Under the pieces are notes generated by a model. The model was not told where the DNA came from and searched no databases. It saw only the letters and a list, made by a program, of their open reading frames with translations. A stretch of DNA of 64,000 nucleotides, taken from the NCBI RefSeq assembly GCF_035920345.1, contig NZ_CP109149.1, positions 4,588,001-4,652,000 on the forward strand, in the 5' to 3' direction. The stretch's first letter is position 1. The number at the start of each line of letters is the position of its first letter. Position numbers and translations under genes: made by a program. This document shows, piece by piece, positions 37,101 to 45,725 of this stretch. This DNA is from Nocardia vinacea (GTDB taxonomy: Bacteria; Actinomycetota; Actinomycetes; Mycobacteriales; Mycobacteriaceae).

Positions 37101-37301
37101 ATGGCAGATCCGAAGAACCCCGGGCAGTTCGGCAATCGCAAGGACACCCAGGAGCAGGCCAGCAAGGGCGGCAAGGCCAGTACCGGCAGCTTCGGCCAGC
37201 GCAATGCGGCCGACCCGCACGAGGCGGGTCGTAAGGGCGCACTGGCGCAGCCGACGGCGGCCAAGCAGAAGGGTGGCCAGCACAGCCACAGCGGCAGCTA
37301 G
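37101..37301 (+). CDS. KGG-repeat general stress protein
   Basis: This encodes 66 residues, very hydrophilic, from ATG 37101 with GAGAAGGAGTGCCGTC upstream. Two Gly/Lys repeats are seen: EQASKGGKASTGSFGQ and HEAGRKGALAQP, the KGG or stress-induced-repeat pattern of small disordered stress proteins (GsiB/con-10-like). It is likely induced in stress or stationary phase. A strong terminator follows directly, so it is a single-gene unit. Confidence 0.85.
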   Translation: MADPKNPGQFGNRKDTQEQASKGGKASTGSFGQRNAADPHEAGRKGALAQPTAAKQKGGQHSHSGS

Positions 37302-37312
37302 CTCCACCTGCC

Positions 37313-37348
37313 GAACGGGCCTCGGTCATATCGATCCGAGGCCCGTTC
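37313..37348 (+). terminator. Hairpin terminator after KGG gene
   Basis: Arms 37313-37325 and 37336-37348 (GAACGGGCCTCGG and its exact complement) form a 13-bp stem with a 10-nt loop, 12 bases after the KGG stop codon. There is no long T-run, as usual in GC-rich actinomycetes. Confidence 0.8.
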
Positions 37349-37391
37349 GCACGCGTCGAATATCGCGCGCGAACCTGGGTAAGCGCCCGAC

Positions 37392-38345
37392 ATGGTCAAA
37401 TTCGGATATTTCCTAGCCAGCGAACAGTTCGGGCCGAAAGAACTCGTCGACCAGGCCAAACGCGCCGAACAGGCCGGGTTCGAGCGGCTGTGGATCTCCG
37501 ACCATTTCCATCCGTGGAATGACGCCGAGGGCCAGAGCCCCTTCGTCTGGGGCACCATCGGGGCGCTCTCGGAAGCCACCGATCTGCCGATCACCACGGC
37601 GGTCACCTGTCCTACCGTCCGTATCCACCCGCTGATCATCGCGCAGGCCGCAGCGACCGCCGCCGTCCAACTCGACGGCAATTTCATACTCGGCGTCGGC
37701 AGCGGTGAGGCGCTCAACGAGCACATTCTCGGCGATCCGTGGCCGTCGCCCGCGGTCCGGCTCGAAATGCTGGAGGAGGCGGTCCAGCTGATTCGGCGGC
37801 TACACCGCGGCGGCAATGTCAACCATCGCGGCGAGTACTACACCGTGCAGGACGCCAGAATCTACACACTGCCCGATGCCCCGGTACCGATCTATATTTC
37901 CGGATTCGGCCCGCAGGCAACGCAATTGGCGGCGCGCATCGGCGACGGTTTCTGCACCGTACTGCCCGATGCCGATGCGGTCGACACCTTCCGCACCGCA
38001 GGCGGCGACGCGAAACCGGTACAGGCGGGTGCCAAGGTCAGCTGGTCCCGCGACGAGGAGTCGGGTCTGGATGCCGCACATCGCCTGTGGGCCAATGAGC
38101 TGCTGCCCGGCCAACTTTCCCAAACTCTGCCGCGGCCGCGCGATTTCGAGGACGCGATGAGCCTGATCGATCGCGAATCCACCCGTGACCACTTCGCCAC
38201 CGGGCCCGATCCGGAACGTCATATCCGCCAACTCCGGCAGTATCTCGATGCCGGTGTCGACGAACTGTACGTCCAGCAGATCGGGCCCGATCTGGATGGC
38301 TTCTTCACCGCGTGGGAGAAGGAGATCCAGCCCGTCCTGAGCTGA
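37392..38345 (+). CDS. F420-dependent LLM-class oxidoreductase (TIGR03557-like)
   Basis: This encodes 317 residues forming a luciferase-like TIM barrel. The segments WISDHFHPWNDAEGQSPFVW near residue 35 and GVGSGEALNEHILGDPWPS near 105 are typical of the F420-dependent glucose-6-phosphate dehydrogenase/TIGR03557 group, in which the His and Trp contact cofactor and substrate. LYVQQIGPD near the end is also characteristic. It probably oxidises an alcohol-type substrate with coenzyme F420. The substrate is not known. Confidence 0.88.
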   Translation: MVKFGYFLASEQFGPKELVDQAKRAEQAGFERLWISDHFHPWNDAEGQSPFVWGTIGALSEATDLPITTAVTCPTVRIHPLIIAQAAATAAVQLDGNFILGVGSGEALNEHILGDPWPSPAVRLEMLEEAVQLIRRLHRGGNVNHRGEYYTVQDARIYTLPDAPVPIYISGFGPQATQLAARIGDGFCTVLPDADAVDTFRTAGGDAKPVQAGAKVSWSRDEESGLDAAHRLWANELLPGQLSQTLPRPRDFEDAMSLIDRESTRDHFATGPDPERHIRQLRQYLDAGVDELYVQQIGPDLDGFFTAWEKEIQPVLS

Positions 38346-38355
38346 ACCGGGACGG

Positions 38356-40479
38356 CTAGGCGGGTACCGCGATGGTCGACCGGCGCCAGACCCGGTGCTG
38401 GGCAAGCGCATTCGCGAATGTCTCGATGAACTCCTCGGCCACGCCCGCGCCGCTGGCGGTCGTGGTGAAGACACCTGTTTGCGCGTCATGATCGGTATCG
38501 GATACGACACCGGCGACCCGCAGCAGCGTGATGCCGTCGCCGAAGCCGCCGATCGGTTTGGCGTGTTTGAACGCCTCCAGGACGAAGTGCACCGCCGCGC
38601 CATTGCCCACCAGGGTGTCGGCGGACTGCGCTCCACCCGCGACCAACACGGCATCGTAGAGAACCGAGGCGACGGTGGCCAGCGACCGGTCCACTGGGAG
38701 GGTTTCGCCGTCACTGCCGTCACCGCCCAACGTACCGGCATGCGGCGCAAGCACTTCGGGGACCGCACCACGGTCTGACAACCACGATTTGATGCGGCGT
38801 ACACCGAGTGTGTCCACACCATCCGCGGCCAGGATCGCGATCTTCCGGGTCGCGATGGTGTCGGTGATGGTATCCAGTTGCGACAGCGCGGGAGATACCA
38901 CCGCCTCCCGATCACCCGAGTCCGATTGCGGTATCGGCATACCCAGTTCACTTGCGACCCGCTCGGCCAGTTCGGGCTCGATCCGCACCAGATGTTCGAG
39001 CACCCTGGTCCGGATGATCGGCCGCTCCACCTTGCCCAGTTCGAAGGCGAAGGCGGCGACGATGTGGTCGGCCTCCGGCGGCGACATACTGCGCCAGAAC
39101 ATTCGCGGCTGCCGGTAGTGCTCCCGAAAACTGCTGGCGCGCTGTCGAATAGCAGAACCGGATAGTGGCTCGGCGTAGTGCTGGAACATCTCGGTATCCG
39201 CCAGTGCCGGACAACCGCCACCGATGGTGTTCTTGGTATACGCGGCCTCGCCCTGCGGAATGGCGTGCTGACCGTAGCCGTCCTGCTGGTGATTGCGCAC
39301 ATCGGCAACCGGCCGGTTGATCGGCAGCTGGGCGAAATTCGGCCCGCCCAAACGGATCAGCTGAGTATCCAGGTAGGAGAAGTTGCGCAACTGCAGCAGC
39401 GGATCATCGCTGAAATCGATACCGGGCACCAGATTGGCGGTGTGGAAGGCCACCTGCTCGGTCTCGGCGAAGAAGTTGTCCGGGTTTCGGTCCAGCACCA
39501 TGCGTCCGACCGGCTGCACCGGAACCTGTTCTTCCGGAATGATTTTCGTCGGATCGAGCAGGTCGAAGTCGAAGCCGAATTCGCTTTCGTCCGAGACCAG
39601 CTGCACGCCGAGTTCCCACTCCGGATACTGGCCGGCCGCGATGCAGTCCCACAGATCGCGTCGGTTGAAGTCGGGATCACGCCCGGCGATCTGCTGACAT
39701 TCGTCCCACAGCAGCGAGTGCACGCCAAGTTTCGGCGTCCAGTGGAACTTCACGAAAGTGCCTCGGCCCTCGCTGTTGACGAGTCGGAAGGTGTGTACGC
39801 CGAAGCCCTGCATCATGCGATAACTGCGCGGCAGTGCCCGGTCCGACATCAGCCACATGATCGCGTGCAATGTCTCCGGCTGCTGACCCACGAAGTCCCA
39901 GAGGGTGTCGTGTGCGGAGGCGGCCTGCGGAATCTCATTGTGCGGCTCTGGTTTCACCGCGTGCACAAAGTCCGGGAATTTGATTCCGTCCTGGATGAAG
40001 AACACCGGGAAGTTATTGCCGACCAGATCGTAATTGCCCTGGGCGGTATAGAACTTCGTCGCGAATCCGCGCACATCGCGCACGGTATCCGCGGATCCGC
40101 GCGAACCGGCGACGGTCGAAAATCGCACGAACACCGGCGTTTCCACGCTCGAATCGATGAGGAAGCGGGCGGCGGTGAAGTCGCCGAGCCAGCCGTCGTA
40201 GGGCCGGAAGTGTCCGTAGGCGCCCGCACCTCTGGCATGGACCACTCGCTCCGGGATCCGCTCGTGATCGAAGTGGGTGATCTTCTCCCTGGCATGGAAA
40301 TCCGCGAGCAGCGTCGGTCCGCGCTCCCCCACCTTCAGGGCGTCGTCGGTGCTGTCCACCCGTACGCCCTGCTGTGTGGTCAGCTTCCCCTGTTCGCGAT
40401 CCACCCGGTATCGATCCAGCTGGCGCTGCTTCTCATTCGATGCGCCGTTCCTATTGGCTGCGTCGGCCACGCCGCTCAC
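38356..40479 (-). CDS. katE: Large-subunit monofunctional catalase (HPII type)
   Basis: This encodes 707 residues from GTG 40479. The core catalase domain has the distal His in [15 protein letters not shown], the Asn region [17 protein letters not shown] and the proximal haem Tyr in [13 protein letters not shown]. The last about 150 residues form a DJ-1/glutamine-amidotransferase-like domain ([26 protein letters not shown]), found only in large-subunit catalases. The start overlaps the stop of the upstream hemerythrin gene (GTGA), so the two are co-translated in an oxidative-stress unit. Length and motifs are complete. Confidence 0.97.
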   Translation of the reverse strand: MSGVADAANRNGASNEKQRQLDRYRVDREQGKLTTQQGVRVDSTDDALKVGERGPTLLADFHAREKITHFDHERIPERVVHARGAGAYGHFRPYDGWLGDFTAARFLIDSSVETPVFVRFSTVAGSRGSADTVRDVRGFATKFYTAQGNYDLVGNNFPVFFIQDGIKFPDFVHAVKPEPHNEIPQAASAHDTLWDFVGQQPETLHAIMWLMSDRALPRSYRMMQGFGVHTFRLVNSEGRGTFVKFHWTPKLGVHSLLWDECQQIAGRDPDFNRRDLWDCIAAGQYPEWELGVQLVSDESEFGFDFDLLDPTKIIPEEQVPVQPVGRMVLDRNPDNFFAETEQVAFHTANLVPGIDFSDDPLLQLRNFSYLDTQLIRLGGPNFAQLPINRPVADVRNHQQDGYGQHAIPQGEAAYTKNTIGGGCPALADTEMFQHYAEPLSGSAIRQRASSFREHYRQPRMFWRSMSPPEADHIVAAFAFELGKVERPIIRTRVLEHLVRIEPELAERVASELGMPIPQSDSGDREAVVSPALSQLDTITDTIATRKIAILAADGVDTLGVRRIKSWLSDRGAVPEVLAPHAGTLGGDGSDGETLPVDRSLATVASVLYDAVLVAGGAQSADTLVGNGAAVHFVLEAFKHAKPIGGFGDGITLLRVAGVVSDTDHDAQTGVFTTTASGAGVAEEFIETFANALAQHRVWRRSTIAVPA

Positions 40480-41042
40480 CCCTCGGTCTTACGGCGCCAA
40501 TCGCGCACCGCGTCGCGAATCCGGTCGAAGAGCGCAAGTGGCGGTCCGGCAACAATATTCACCAGCGCCGACTCACCCGCCTCCGGATGCGGCCGAGTCG
40601 GGGCGACGGCCTCGGCGACCCGCACGACATCGGCGAGCACCGCGCTCTCGTTGGCGGAAATCTCTTGGCGCAGCTGGTCGAATTCCTCCTTCTCCTCCAT
40701 ATCGGCGTGTTCGATCACCGATTCGGCGAAGCTGCGGAATTTGGTATCGAAATCCTTGTGCTGCACGCCCATGTCGTAGAGCTCGGCGAGCACGCGTTTG
40801 GCCTCTTCTTCTTCGTGCAGCCTGTCGTCGACGACACTGGCGGGCACAGATGTTCGCCGTGATGCCGGATGCACCACTTCCTCTTCGGCGCTCTCGTGCA
40901 CGGCCAGCGCGCGGACCAACTCCTCGAACGGCTCGCGCTTGGCCGCACCCTGCGCAACCTGTACTTTTTCGATCAGCCCCTTGATCAGTTCGTGTTGTGC
41001 CAGCAAGAGCGTGACGACGTCTTCCTTCTGACCGGTGGCCAT
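40476..41042 (-). CDS. Hemerythrin HHE-domain protein
   Basis: This encodes 188 residues from ATG 41042 with AGGAGG at good spacing. The four-helix bundle shows iron-ligand candidates in LLAQHELIKGLIEKVQ, VHESAEEEVVHPA, LHEEEEAKRVL and VIEHADMEEKEEF, the HHE pattern. The C-terminal 40 residues are less ordered (HPEAGESALVNIVAG). It may bind a di-iron centre and sense or detoxify oxygen species. It lies directly upstream of katE with overlapping codons, which supports a role in peroxide stress. Confidence 0.92.
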   Translation of the reverse strand: MATGQKEDVVTLLLAQHELIKGLIEKVQVAQGAAKREPFEELVRALAVHESAEEEVVHPASRRTSVPASVVDDRLHEEEEAKRVLAELYDMGVQHKDFDTKFRSFAESVIEHADMEEKEEFDQLRQEISANESAVLADVVRVAEAVAPTRPHPEAGESALVNIVAGPPLALFDRIRDAVRDWRRKTEG

Positions 41043-41162
41043 TGCGCACCTCCTCGATCGGGGACGGAGCCACCGCGGCTCCTCTCGTCCGCGCATACCC
41101 GCAAGCGGCACACTCACACCTGCACTCAGGGCAGCGCGGACGAGACGGTTCGCAGGTCGCGG

Positions 41163-41579
41163 TCAGTCCGTCGACACCGCCTCCACCACGCCGCCGGTAT
41201 CGGCATTGCCGAGCGCGACGGCCACATCGGCCTGCGCCACAATGCCCACCAACTGGTCACCGTCGAGCACCGGAACCCGGCGGATCTGATGCACCGCCAT
41301 CACATTGAGCACCTCATCGGCATCGGTGCCCGCCTGCACCGTGATCGGTGTGCCCTCCGCCAGTTCCCCCGCCTTGACGCCGATCGGGTCCTTGTTCTCC
41401 GCAAGCACCTTCACGACGATGTCGCGGTCGGTCAGTATGCCCTTCAACCGATTGTCCTCACCACATATCGGCAGCGCGCCCACGCTCAGCTGTTTCATCA
41501 GCTTGGCGGCCTGCACCACCGAATCGCTGGATCGCACGCACTGCACGCCTTCGGTCATGAGTTCACGCGCGGTTGCCAT
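41163..41579 (-). CDS. CBS-domain pair protein
   Basis: This encodes 138 residues from ATG 41579. The frame runs further up through non-coding DNA. Two CBS domains fill the protein: MTEGVQCVRSSDSVVQAAKL ... GILTDRDIVVKVLAE, and ITVQAGTDADEVLNVMAVHQ ... GIVAQADVAVALG. This arrangement binds adenine nucleotides in relatives (hypoxic response protein type) and may act as an energy sensor. It stands near the hemerythrin-katE operon on the same strand, 120 bp downstream of hemerythrin's start region, but on its own promoter. Confidence 0.9.
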   Translation of the reverse strand: MATARELMTEGVQCVRSSDSVVQAAKLMKQLSVGALPICGEDNRLKGILTDRDIVVKVLAENKDPIGVKAGELAEGTPITVQAGTDADEVLNVMAVHQIRRVPVLDGDQLVGIVAQADVAVALGNADTGGVVEAVSTD

Positions 41580-41712
41580 GGTTGCCCTCCTGTTCGTCGC
41601 AAGCAGATTCGGGTTCGCGGTACCCGCCGCGATCGCCGATACACCCTGATTGATCCGGAACATGTCGGGTAACCGCTCGAACGAGACGATCCATCCGAAC
41701 GGAGAGGACGCC

Positions 41713-42024
41713 ATGTTTCCTGGACCCGACGCATCCGATCGGCTGCGCTCCGACTTCCCGGACCGCGCACGCAACACCAGAAATCACGCGGGCGAAATGA
41801 TCGCTGATACCCACAACTGGCCCGGCGTCATCCTGGTGCTGCTCGGCGTAGTCAGCGCCGCCCTGACGCTCACCGCCGCAGGCTACGGATTCGCCGGCTG
41901 GGCCGTGGTGGCCGGCATCGCCACCGCTCTGTGCCTGATCTGCGGCGGCGGACTCATCCTCGCCGAACACCGCCGCGTCAAGGCCGACGAAGGCCGCGAT
42001 CTCCTCGAGCCGGGCGGCCACTGA
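41713..42024 (+). CDS. Small membrane protein, UsfY-like
   Basis: This encodes 103 residues from ATG 41713 with GGAGAGGAC upstream. A hydrophilic head with RNTRNHAGEMIADTHNWPG precedes two helices (VILVLLGVVSAALTLTAAGY and WAVVAGIATALCLICGGGLI) and a charged tail AEHRRVKADEGRD. The NWPG segment and the tail are as in UsfY proteins of mycobacteria and Nocardia, encoded near stress sigma genes. The name is from recall and is tentative. Confidence 0.6.
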   Translation: MFPGPDASDRLRSDFPDRARNTRNHAGEMIADTHNWPGVILVLLGVVSAALTLTAAGYGFAGWAVVAGIATALCLICGGGLILAEHRRVKADEGRDLLEPGGH

Positions 42025-42066
42025 CCCGCAGTCACCTGCGACAATCGGCGGTACGCTCGTCCGGCC

Positions 42067-42215
42067 ATGGACGAAACCGCGTCCGAGATGCGCCTGGCCG
42101 AATTGGTCGCATCCCTCACTGGCTACCGACCTCGGCCTCGGCCAGCCGGAATGTGCTGCGCCCGTCTTGCCTTCGGCTGCGAGCGCAATGGTCAAGGCCC
42201 GAGGTGAGCGCCTGA
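42067..42215 (+). pseudogene. 5' fragment of an HD-domain/LuxR-type regulator
   Basis: From ATG 42067 the plus strand reads MDETASEMRLAELVASL, then shifts frame into ATDLGLGQPE, then into NVLRPSCLRLRAQW. Together these resemble the conserved N-terminus of actinobacterial HD-phosphohydrolase/LuxR proteins (LAELxAxLSxATDLGLGQPMEHVLRSCLxALRLA). The rest of the gene is absent. From 42216 to about 42340 I see nothing else. Confidence 0.45.
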
Positions 42216-42345
42216 CGCATCACGAATCCTCATTGCTGCGATCTATCGCAGAAGCCCGCCCACAGCACTCAACTAGAACCTGACTTAGCACTGCGGACGC
42301 AACGATTAGCGGCGCTGCTTCGCAGCTTCAACCGGTTCCGTAGGT

Positions 42346-42439
42346 TATCATTGCTATCGCACCGTTAATTTCCACTACCCCAAGGCGAGCTGCGCGATTT
42401 ACGAGGGCTTGCACCACTAGCACTTCGATAGCAACGATA
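42346..42439. promoter_or_regulatory. Inverted pair of operator-like sites upstream of hipBA
   Basis: TATCATTGCTATCG at 42346-42359 and CGATAGCAACGATA at 42426-42439 are reverse complements except for one base. The second site ends 9 bp before the hipB start. E. coli HipB binds TATC-N-GATA type boxes, so these are likely sites for self-repression of the operon, with a possible loop between them. Confidence 0.55.
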
Positions 42440-42448
42440 GGAGTTCAG

Positions 42449-42754
42449 GTGACGCGGCCGAAACCTCGTCGGCGATCTCGGGACGAGATGGGTCCGCTCA
42501 CCTCCTTCGGAGCCTTCATCGCGGAGCGGCGGCGCAGTCTCGGGCTGACCCAAATTGATCTATCGGATCTTGCCGATGTCGGCGTCTCATCGGTACGCAC
42601 CCTGGAGGCGGGGCAAACATCACCGACCCTCGCGATCACCTTGCGCATCCTGGACGCCCTCGGGTTGACGCTCGTAAGCATGCCGCACGCGGATGCCAGA
42701 ACCCGGTCCGGCAGCACCGCCGAACTGCGCGCCGTGGAAACCAACCGCCGGTGA
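42449..42754 (+). CDS. hipB: HipB-type antitoxin (XRE HTH)
   Basis: This encodes 101 residues from GTG 42449 with AGGAG upstream. The HTH covers about 18-75: FIAERRRSLGLTQIDLSDLA, then VGVSSVRTLEAGQTSPTLAI, then LRILDALGLTLV. A short charged tail follows. It should bind the operator pair upstream and hold the HipA toxin inactive. Its stop overlaps the hipA start (GTGA), giving coupled translation as in known hipBA loci. Confidence 0.88.
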   Translation: MTRPKPRRRSRDEMGPLTSFGAFIAERRRSLGLTQIDLSDLADVGVSSVRTLEAGQTSPTLAITLRILDALGLTLVSMPHADARTRSGSTAELRAVETNRR

Positions 42755-44007
42755 CCACACCGAACGACCTTGCCGACCTTCGCGCCATCGACAATGCCGA
42801 TGTCTACAAGGCCGGGCGGCTCGCCGGACAATTACGCCGTGAACGCGACGACGTCGTGTTCACCTATGCCGAGCCCTATTCCGCCGATCCGACGACACCA
42901 CCGGTCGCCTTGACCTTGCCGAAGCGGACAGGGACATACCGGGCGACCGGAGGCTCGGTCCCGGCATTTTTCGCGGGCCTGCTACCCGAGGGCCTGCGCC
43001 TGACTGCGATCACGACCGCCGCACGGACCAGCGAGGACGACCATTTCAGCATTCTGCTGGCCGTCGGCGCCGACACCATCGGCGACGTCCAGGTGCTGCC
43101 CGCAGGAACCGTCCCCTCCGACCCACTACCCCTGTTCGACCAGACCGACACCACGAACGCGGATTTCGCGACACTGTTCACCCGCGCCACCTCCACCGAC
43201 GCCGGCGAACTCGACCGCACCGCGCTACCCGGAGTCCAGATCAAGGTCTCCGCACAAATGATTTCGGCTCCGGTCTCCACCACACGAGGCCCGGCCATTC
43301 TCAAACTCAACCCACCCGAGTACCCGTACATGGTCGAGAACGAGAACTTCTTCCTCGACATGGCCGACGCGTGTGGTATCCGAGTTCCCGACCACCAGCT
43401 CGTCACCGACCAAAACGGCCGCACTGCACTGTTCATCGACCGGTTCGATCGCGTCATCGAGCGCGGCGAAACCCGCCGTCTGGCGCAGGAAGACGCCTGC
43501 CAGGTCCTGGGGCGGTACCCGGCCGCCAAGTACCGAATCACGTTGCAGGAAGCCATCAAAGCCCTTGCCGACGCAGTAGTCACAGGCCACGGCTCACATC
43601 CTCTGGCCACATTGCACATGCTCGAAATCGCCGCATTCAGCTACCTCATCGGCAACGGCGACCTGCACGGTAAGAATCTGTCGATCCGGCAGAACCCCGA
43701 CGGCATCTGGGAAGTCATCCCCGCCTACGACCTGCTGTGCACCCAGCCGTACCTGAGCTGGCGTGACCCCATGGCCATTTCGCTGTACGGACGCGACACA
43801 AAGCTCGCCCACCGCTGGTGGGCAGAAGCAGCCACCCGCCTCGGCGTCACAACACGAGCTGTCAACCGCAGCCTGGCGCGGATCGTCGACGCATCGGAAT
43901 CTTGGACCAACCGGGTCGCGGAAGTCGGCTTCGACGACAAGACCACGCACCGCCTGGCAGCCCTCATAACGGAACGACGCAAAGAGCTCCAACAATCCTC
44001 GACATGA
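42751..44007 (+). CDS. hipA: HipA-type Ser/Thr kinase toxin
   Basis: This encodes 418 residues. The N-terminal HipA_N/couple_hipA region reads AGRLAGQLRRERDDVVFTYA ... FFAGLLPEGLRL. The kinase part has a loop VKVSAQM-type segment (VQIKVSAQM), LFIDRFDRV, a catalytic loop GNGDLHGKNLS (family: GNxDxHxKN) and a metal-binding Asp in PAYDLLC. All catalytic residues appear intact. In E. coli HipA phosphorylates glutamyl-tRNA synthetase and causes persistence. The substrate here is not known. The GTG start overlaps the hipB stop. Confidence 0.92.
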   Translation: MTTPNDLADLRAIDNADVYKAGRLAGQLRRERDDVVFTYAEPYSADPTTPPVALTLPKRTGTYRATGGSVPAFFAGLLPEGLRLTAITTAARTSEDDHFSILLAVGADTIGDVQVLPAGTVPSDPLPLFDQTDTTNADFATLFTRATSTDAGELDRTALPGVQIKVSAQMISAPVSTTRGPAILKLNPPEYPYMVENENFFLDMADACGIRVPDHQLVTDQNGRTALFIDRFDRVIERGETRRLAQEDACQVLGRYPAAKYRITLQEAIKALADAVVTGHGSHPLATLHMLEIAAFSYLIGNGDLHGKNLSIRQNPDGIWEVIPAYDLLCTQPYLSWRDPMAISLYGRDTKLAHRWWAEAATRLGVTTRAVNRSLARIVDASESWTNRVAEVGFDDKTTHRLAALITERRKELQQSST

Positions 44008-44094
44008 CCGCATTGCTCTGCGCCCCAATAGGATACGGTTCGCCGGCAGTCGTCGCCGAAGGCCGACGCGATGACTTCGTAAAAGGGGAACAGC

Positions 44095-45204
44095 CTAGCC
44101 CTCTGCGGCCAACTGCCCGCATGCCGCGGCGATTTCCTGACCCCGCGTATCGCGCACGGTGCACGGAACGCCCTGCGCGTTGACGCGCCGAACGAATTCC
44201 TGCTCAACAGGTTTCGGGCTGGCATCCCACTTGCTGCCCGGCGTCGGGTTCAGCGGGATGACGTTCACGTGTACGCGGGAGCCAAGGGCCTTGTGCAGTT
44301 TCGCGCCGAGCATGTCCGCGCGCCACGGCTGGTCGTTGATATCGCGGATCAGCGCGTATTCGATGGAAACCCGGCGACCGCTCTTATCGGCGTAGTAGCG
44401 GGCGGCATCGAGGACCTCGGCGACCGGCCATCGGTTGTTCACCGGCACCAGGGTGTCGCGCAGTTCGTCGTCGGGGGTGTGCAGCGACACCGCGAGGGTC
44501 ACCGAGAGGTCCTCGTCGGCGAGCTTGCGAATGGCCGGAGCCAAGCCGACGGTGGAAACGACCACGTTGCGCTGAGAAATACCGAAGCCGTCGGGCGCGG
44601 GTTCGGTGATGCGACGAACCGCGGCGACCACCCGCTTGTAATTGGCCAGCGGTTCACCCATGCCCATGAAGACGATATTGGACAGGCGGCCCGGACCACC
44701 CGAGACCTCGCCGTCACGCATGGCAGCGGCCGCGGCACGGACCTGGTCGACGATTTCGGCGGTGGAGAGATTGCGGTTGAGGCCGCCCTGACCGGTGGCA
44801 CAGAACGGGCACGCCATACCGCAGCCGGCCTGGCTGGAGATGCAGAGGGTGGCGCGGTCCGGATAGCGCATCAACACGCTCTCCAGCAAGGTGCCATCAC
44901 CCGCACGCCACAGGGTCTTTCGCGTCTCGCCGCCATCGCACGCGACATGCTTGACCACCGACATCAGCGGCGGAAACAGCGCCGCGCCGACCTTTTCGCG
45001 CACAGTGGCGGGCAGATCGGTCATCAGCTCCGGATCGGCCTGCAGGCGGCCGTAGTACTGGCGCGCGATCTGGTCGGCGCGGAACCTCGGCAGACCGAGC
45101 TCCTCGACCGCGGCCTTGCGCCCATCGGCATCGAGGTCGGCGAGGTGCCGCGGCGGCATGCCACGGCGCGGAGCATCGAAGACGAGGGGCAGGGAGACGG
45201 TCAT
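44095..45204 (-). CDS. rlmN: Dual-specificity 23S rRNA/tRNA adenine-C2 methyltransferase
   Basis: This encodes 369 residues, a radical-SAM enzyme that methylates A2503 of 23S rRNA and A37 of some tRNAs. The 4Fe-4S motif is Cys128-x3-Cys132-xx-Cys135 (GCGMACPFC). The GEPLxN motif is in [13 protein letters not shown], and the C-terminal conserved cysteine in [10 protein letters not shown]. The N-terminal HhH-like accessory domain starts [13 protein letters not shown]. It is the first core gene of the cdsA-frr-pyrH side. Confidence 0.96.
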   Translation of the reverse strand: MTVSLPLVFDAPRRGMPPRHLADLDADGRKAAVEELGLPRFRADQIARQYYGRLQADPELMTDLPATVREKVGAALFPPLMSVVKHVACDGGETRKTLWRAGDGTLLESVLMRYPDRATLCISSQAGCGMACPFCATGQGGLNRNLSTAEIVDQVRAAAAAMRDGEVSGGPGRLSNIVFMGMGEPLANYKRVVAAVRRITEPAPDGFGISQRNVVVSTVGLAPAIRKLADEDLSVTLAVSLHTPDDELRDTLVPVNNRWPVAEVLDAARYYADKSGRRVSIEYALIRDINDQPWRADMLGAKLHKALGSRVHVNVIPLNPTPGSKWDASPKPVEQEFVRRVNAQGVPCTVRDTRGQEIAAACGQLAAEG

Positions 45205-45386
45205 AGTCTGTCCAGTGTCCCATCTCGCGTGTGCGGCCCGGACCGAAGGTGACCATCACGACGCCCGACGCGACGAACGTCACGTTCGATCGGGCCGGGT
45301 GCGCACCCCCTGCCTCGACATAACGACATACCGGTCAGCGCGCAGAAATACGTGCACCCGAGATAGCGATCGGCAATGATCGAAGT

Positions 45387-45725
45387 ATGACCAGTCACGC
45401 CGAGTCTTCCGAGCCGGAGCGCACCGAAGATGTCGCACCTGCGTCGACCGGCCGTAAGCCGGTAGAGCCGACCGGTCGCAAATCGCTGGTGAAGAGCCGG
45501 ACCGGTGACACTTGGGTCGCCCTGGTCGCCGCGACGCTGATCGGGATCGTGCTGCTGATCTTCATCCTGCAGAACCTGGAACAGCAGCGGGTGGATCTGT
45601 TGTTCTGGAGCTTCTCCATGCCGGTCGGCATCATGATGCTGCTGTCGGTGATCGCCGGTGCGCTGGTGATGGCGCTCGTCGGGGGGGTGCGGATCATTCA
45701 GCTCCGGCACGCTGCGAAGCGCTAG
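45387..45725 (+). CDS. LapA-domain membrane protein (DUF1049)
   Basis: This encodes 112 residues. A hydrophilic head of about 38 residues (TEDVAPASTGRKPVEPTGRK) is followed by two membrane helices (WVALVAATLIGIVLLIFILQ and PVGIMMLLSVIAGALVMALV) around the LapA signature NLEQQRVDLLFWSFSMP. The C-terminus is basic. LapA proteins in proteobacteria assist LPS control, and the actinobacterial role is unknown. The 3' end overlaps the end of cdsA by 4 bp. Confidence 0.85.
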   Translation: MTSHAESSEPERTEDVAPASTGRKPVEPTGRKSLVKSRTGDTWVALVAATLIGIVLLIFILQNLEQQRVDLLFWSFSMPVGIMMLLSVIAGALVMALVGGVRIIQLRHAAKR

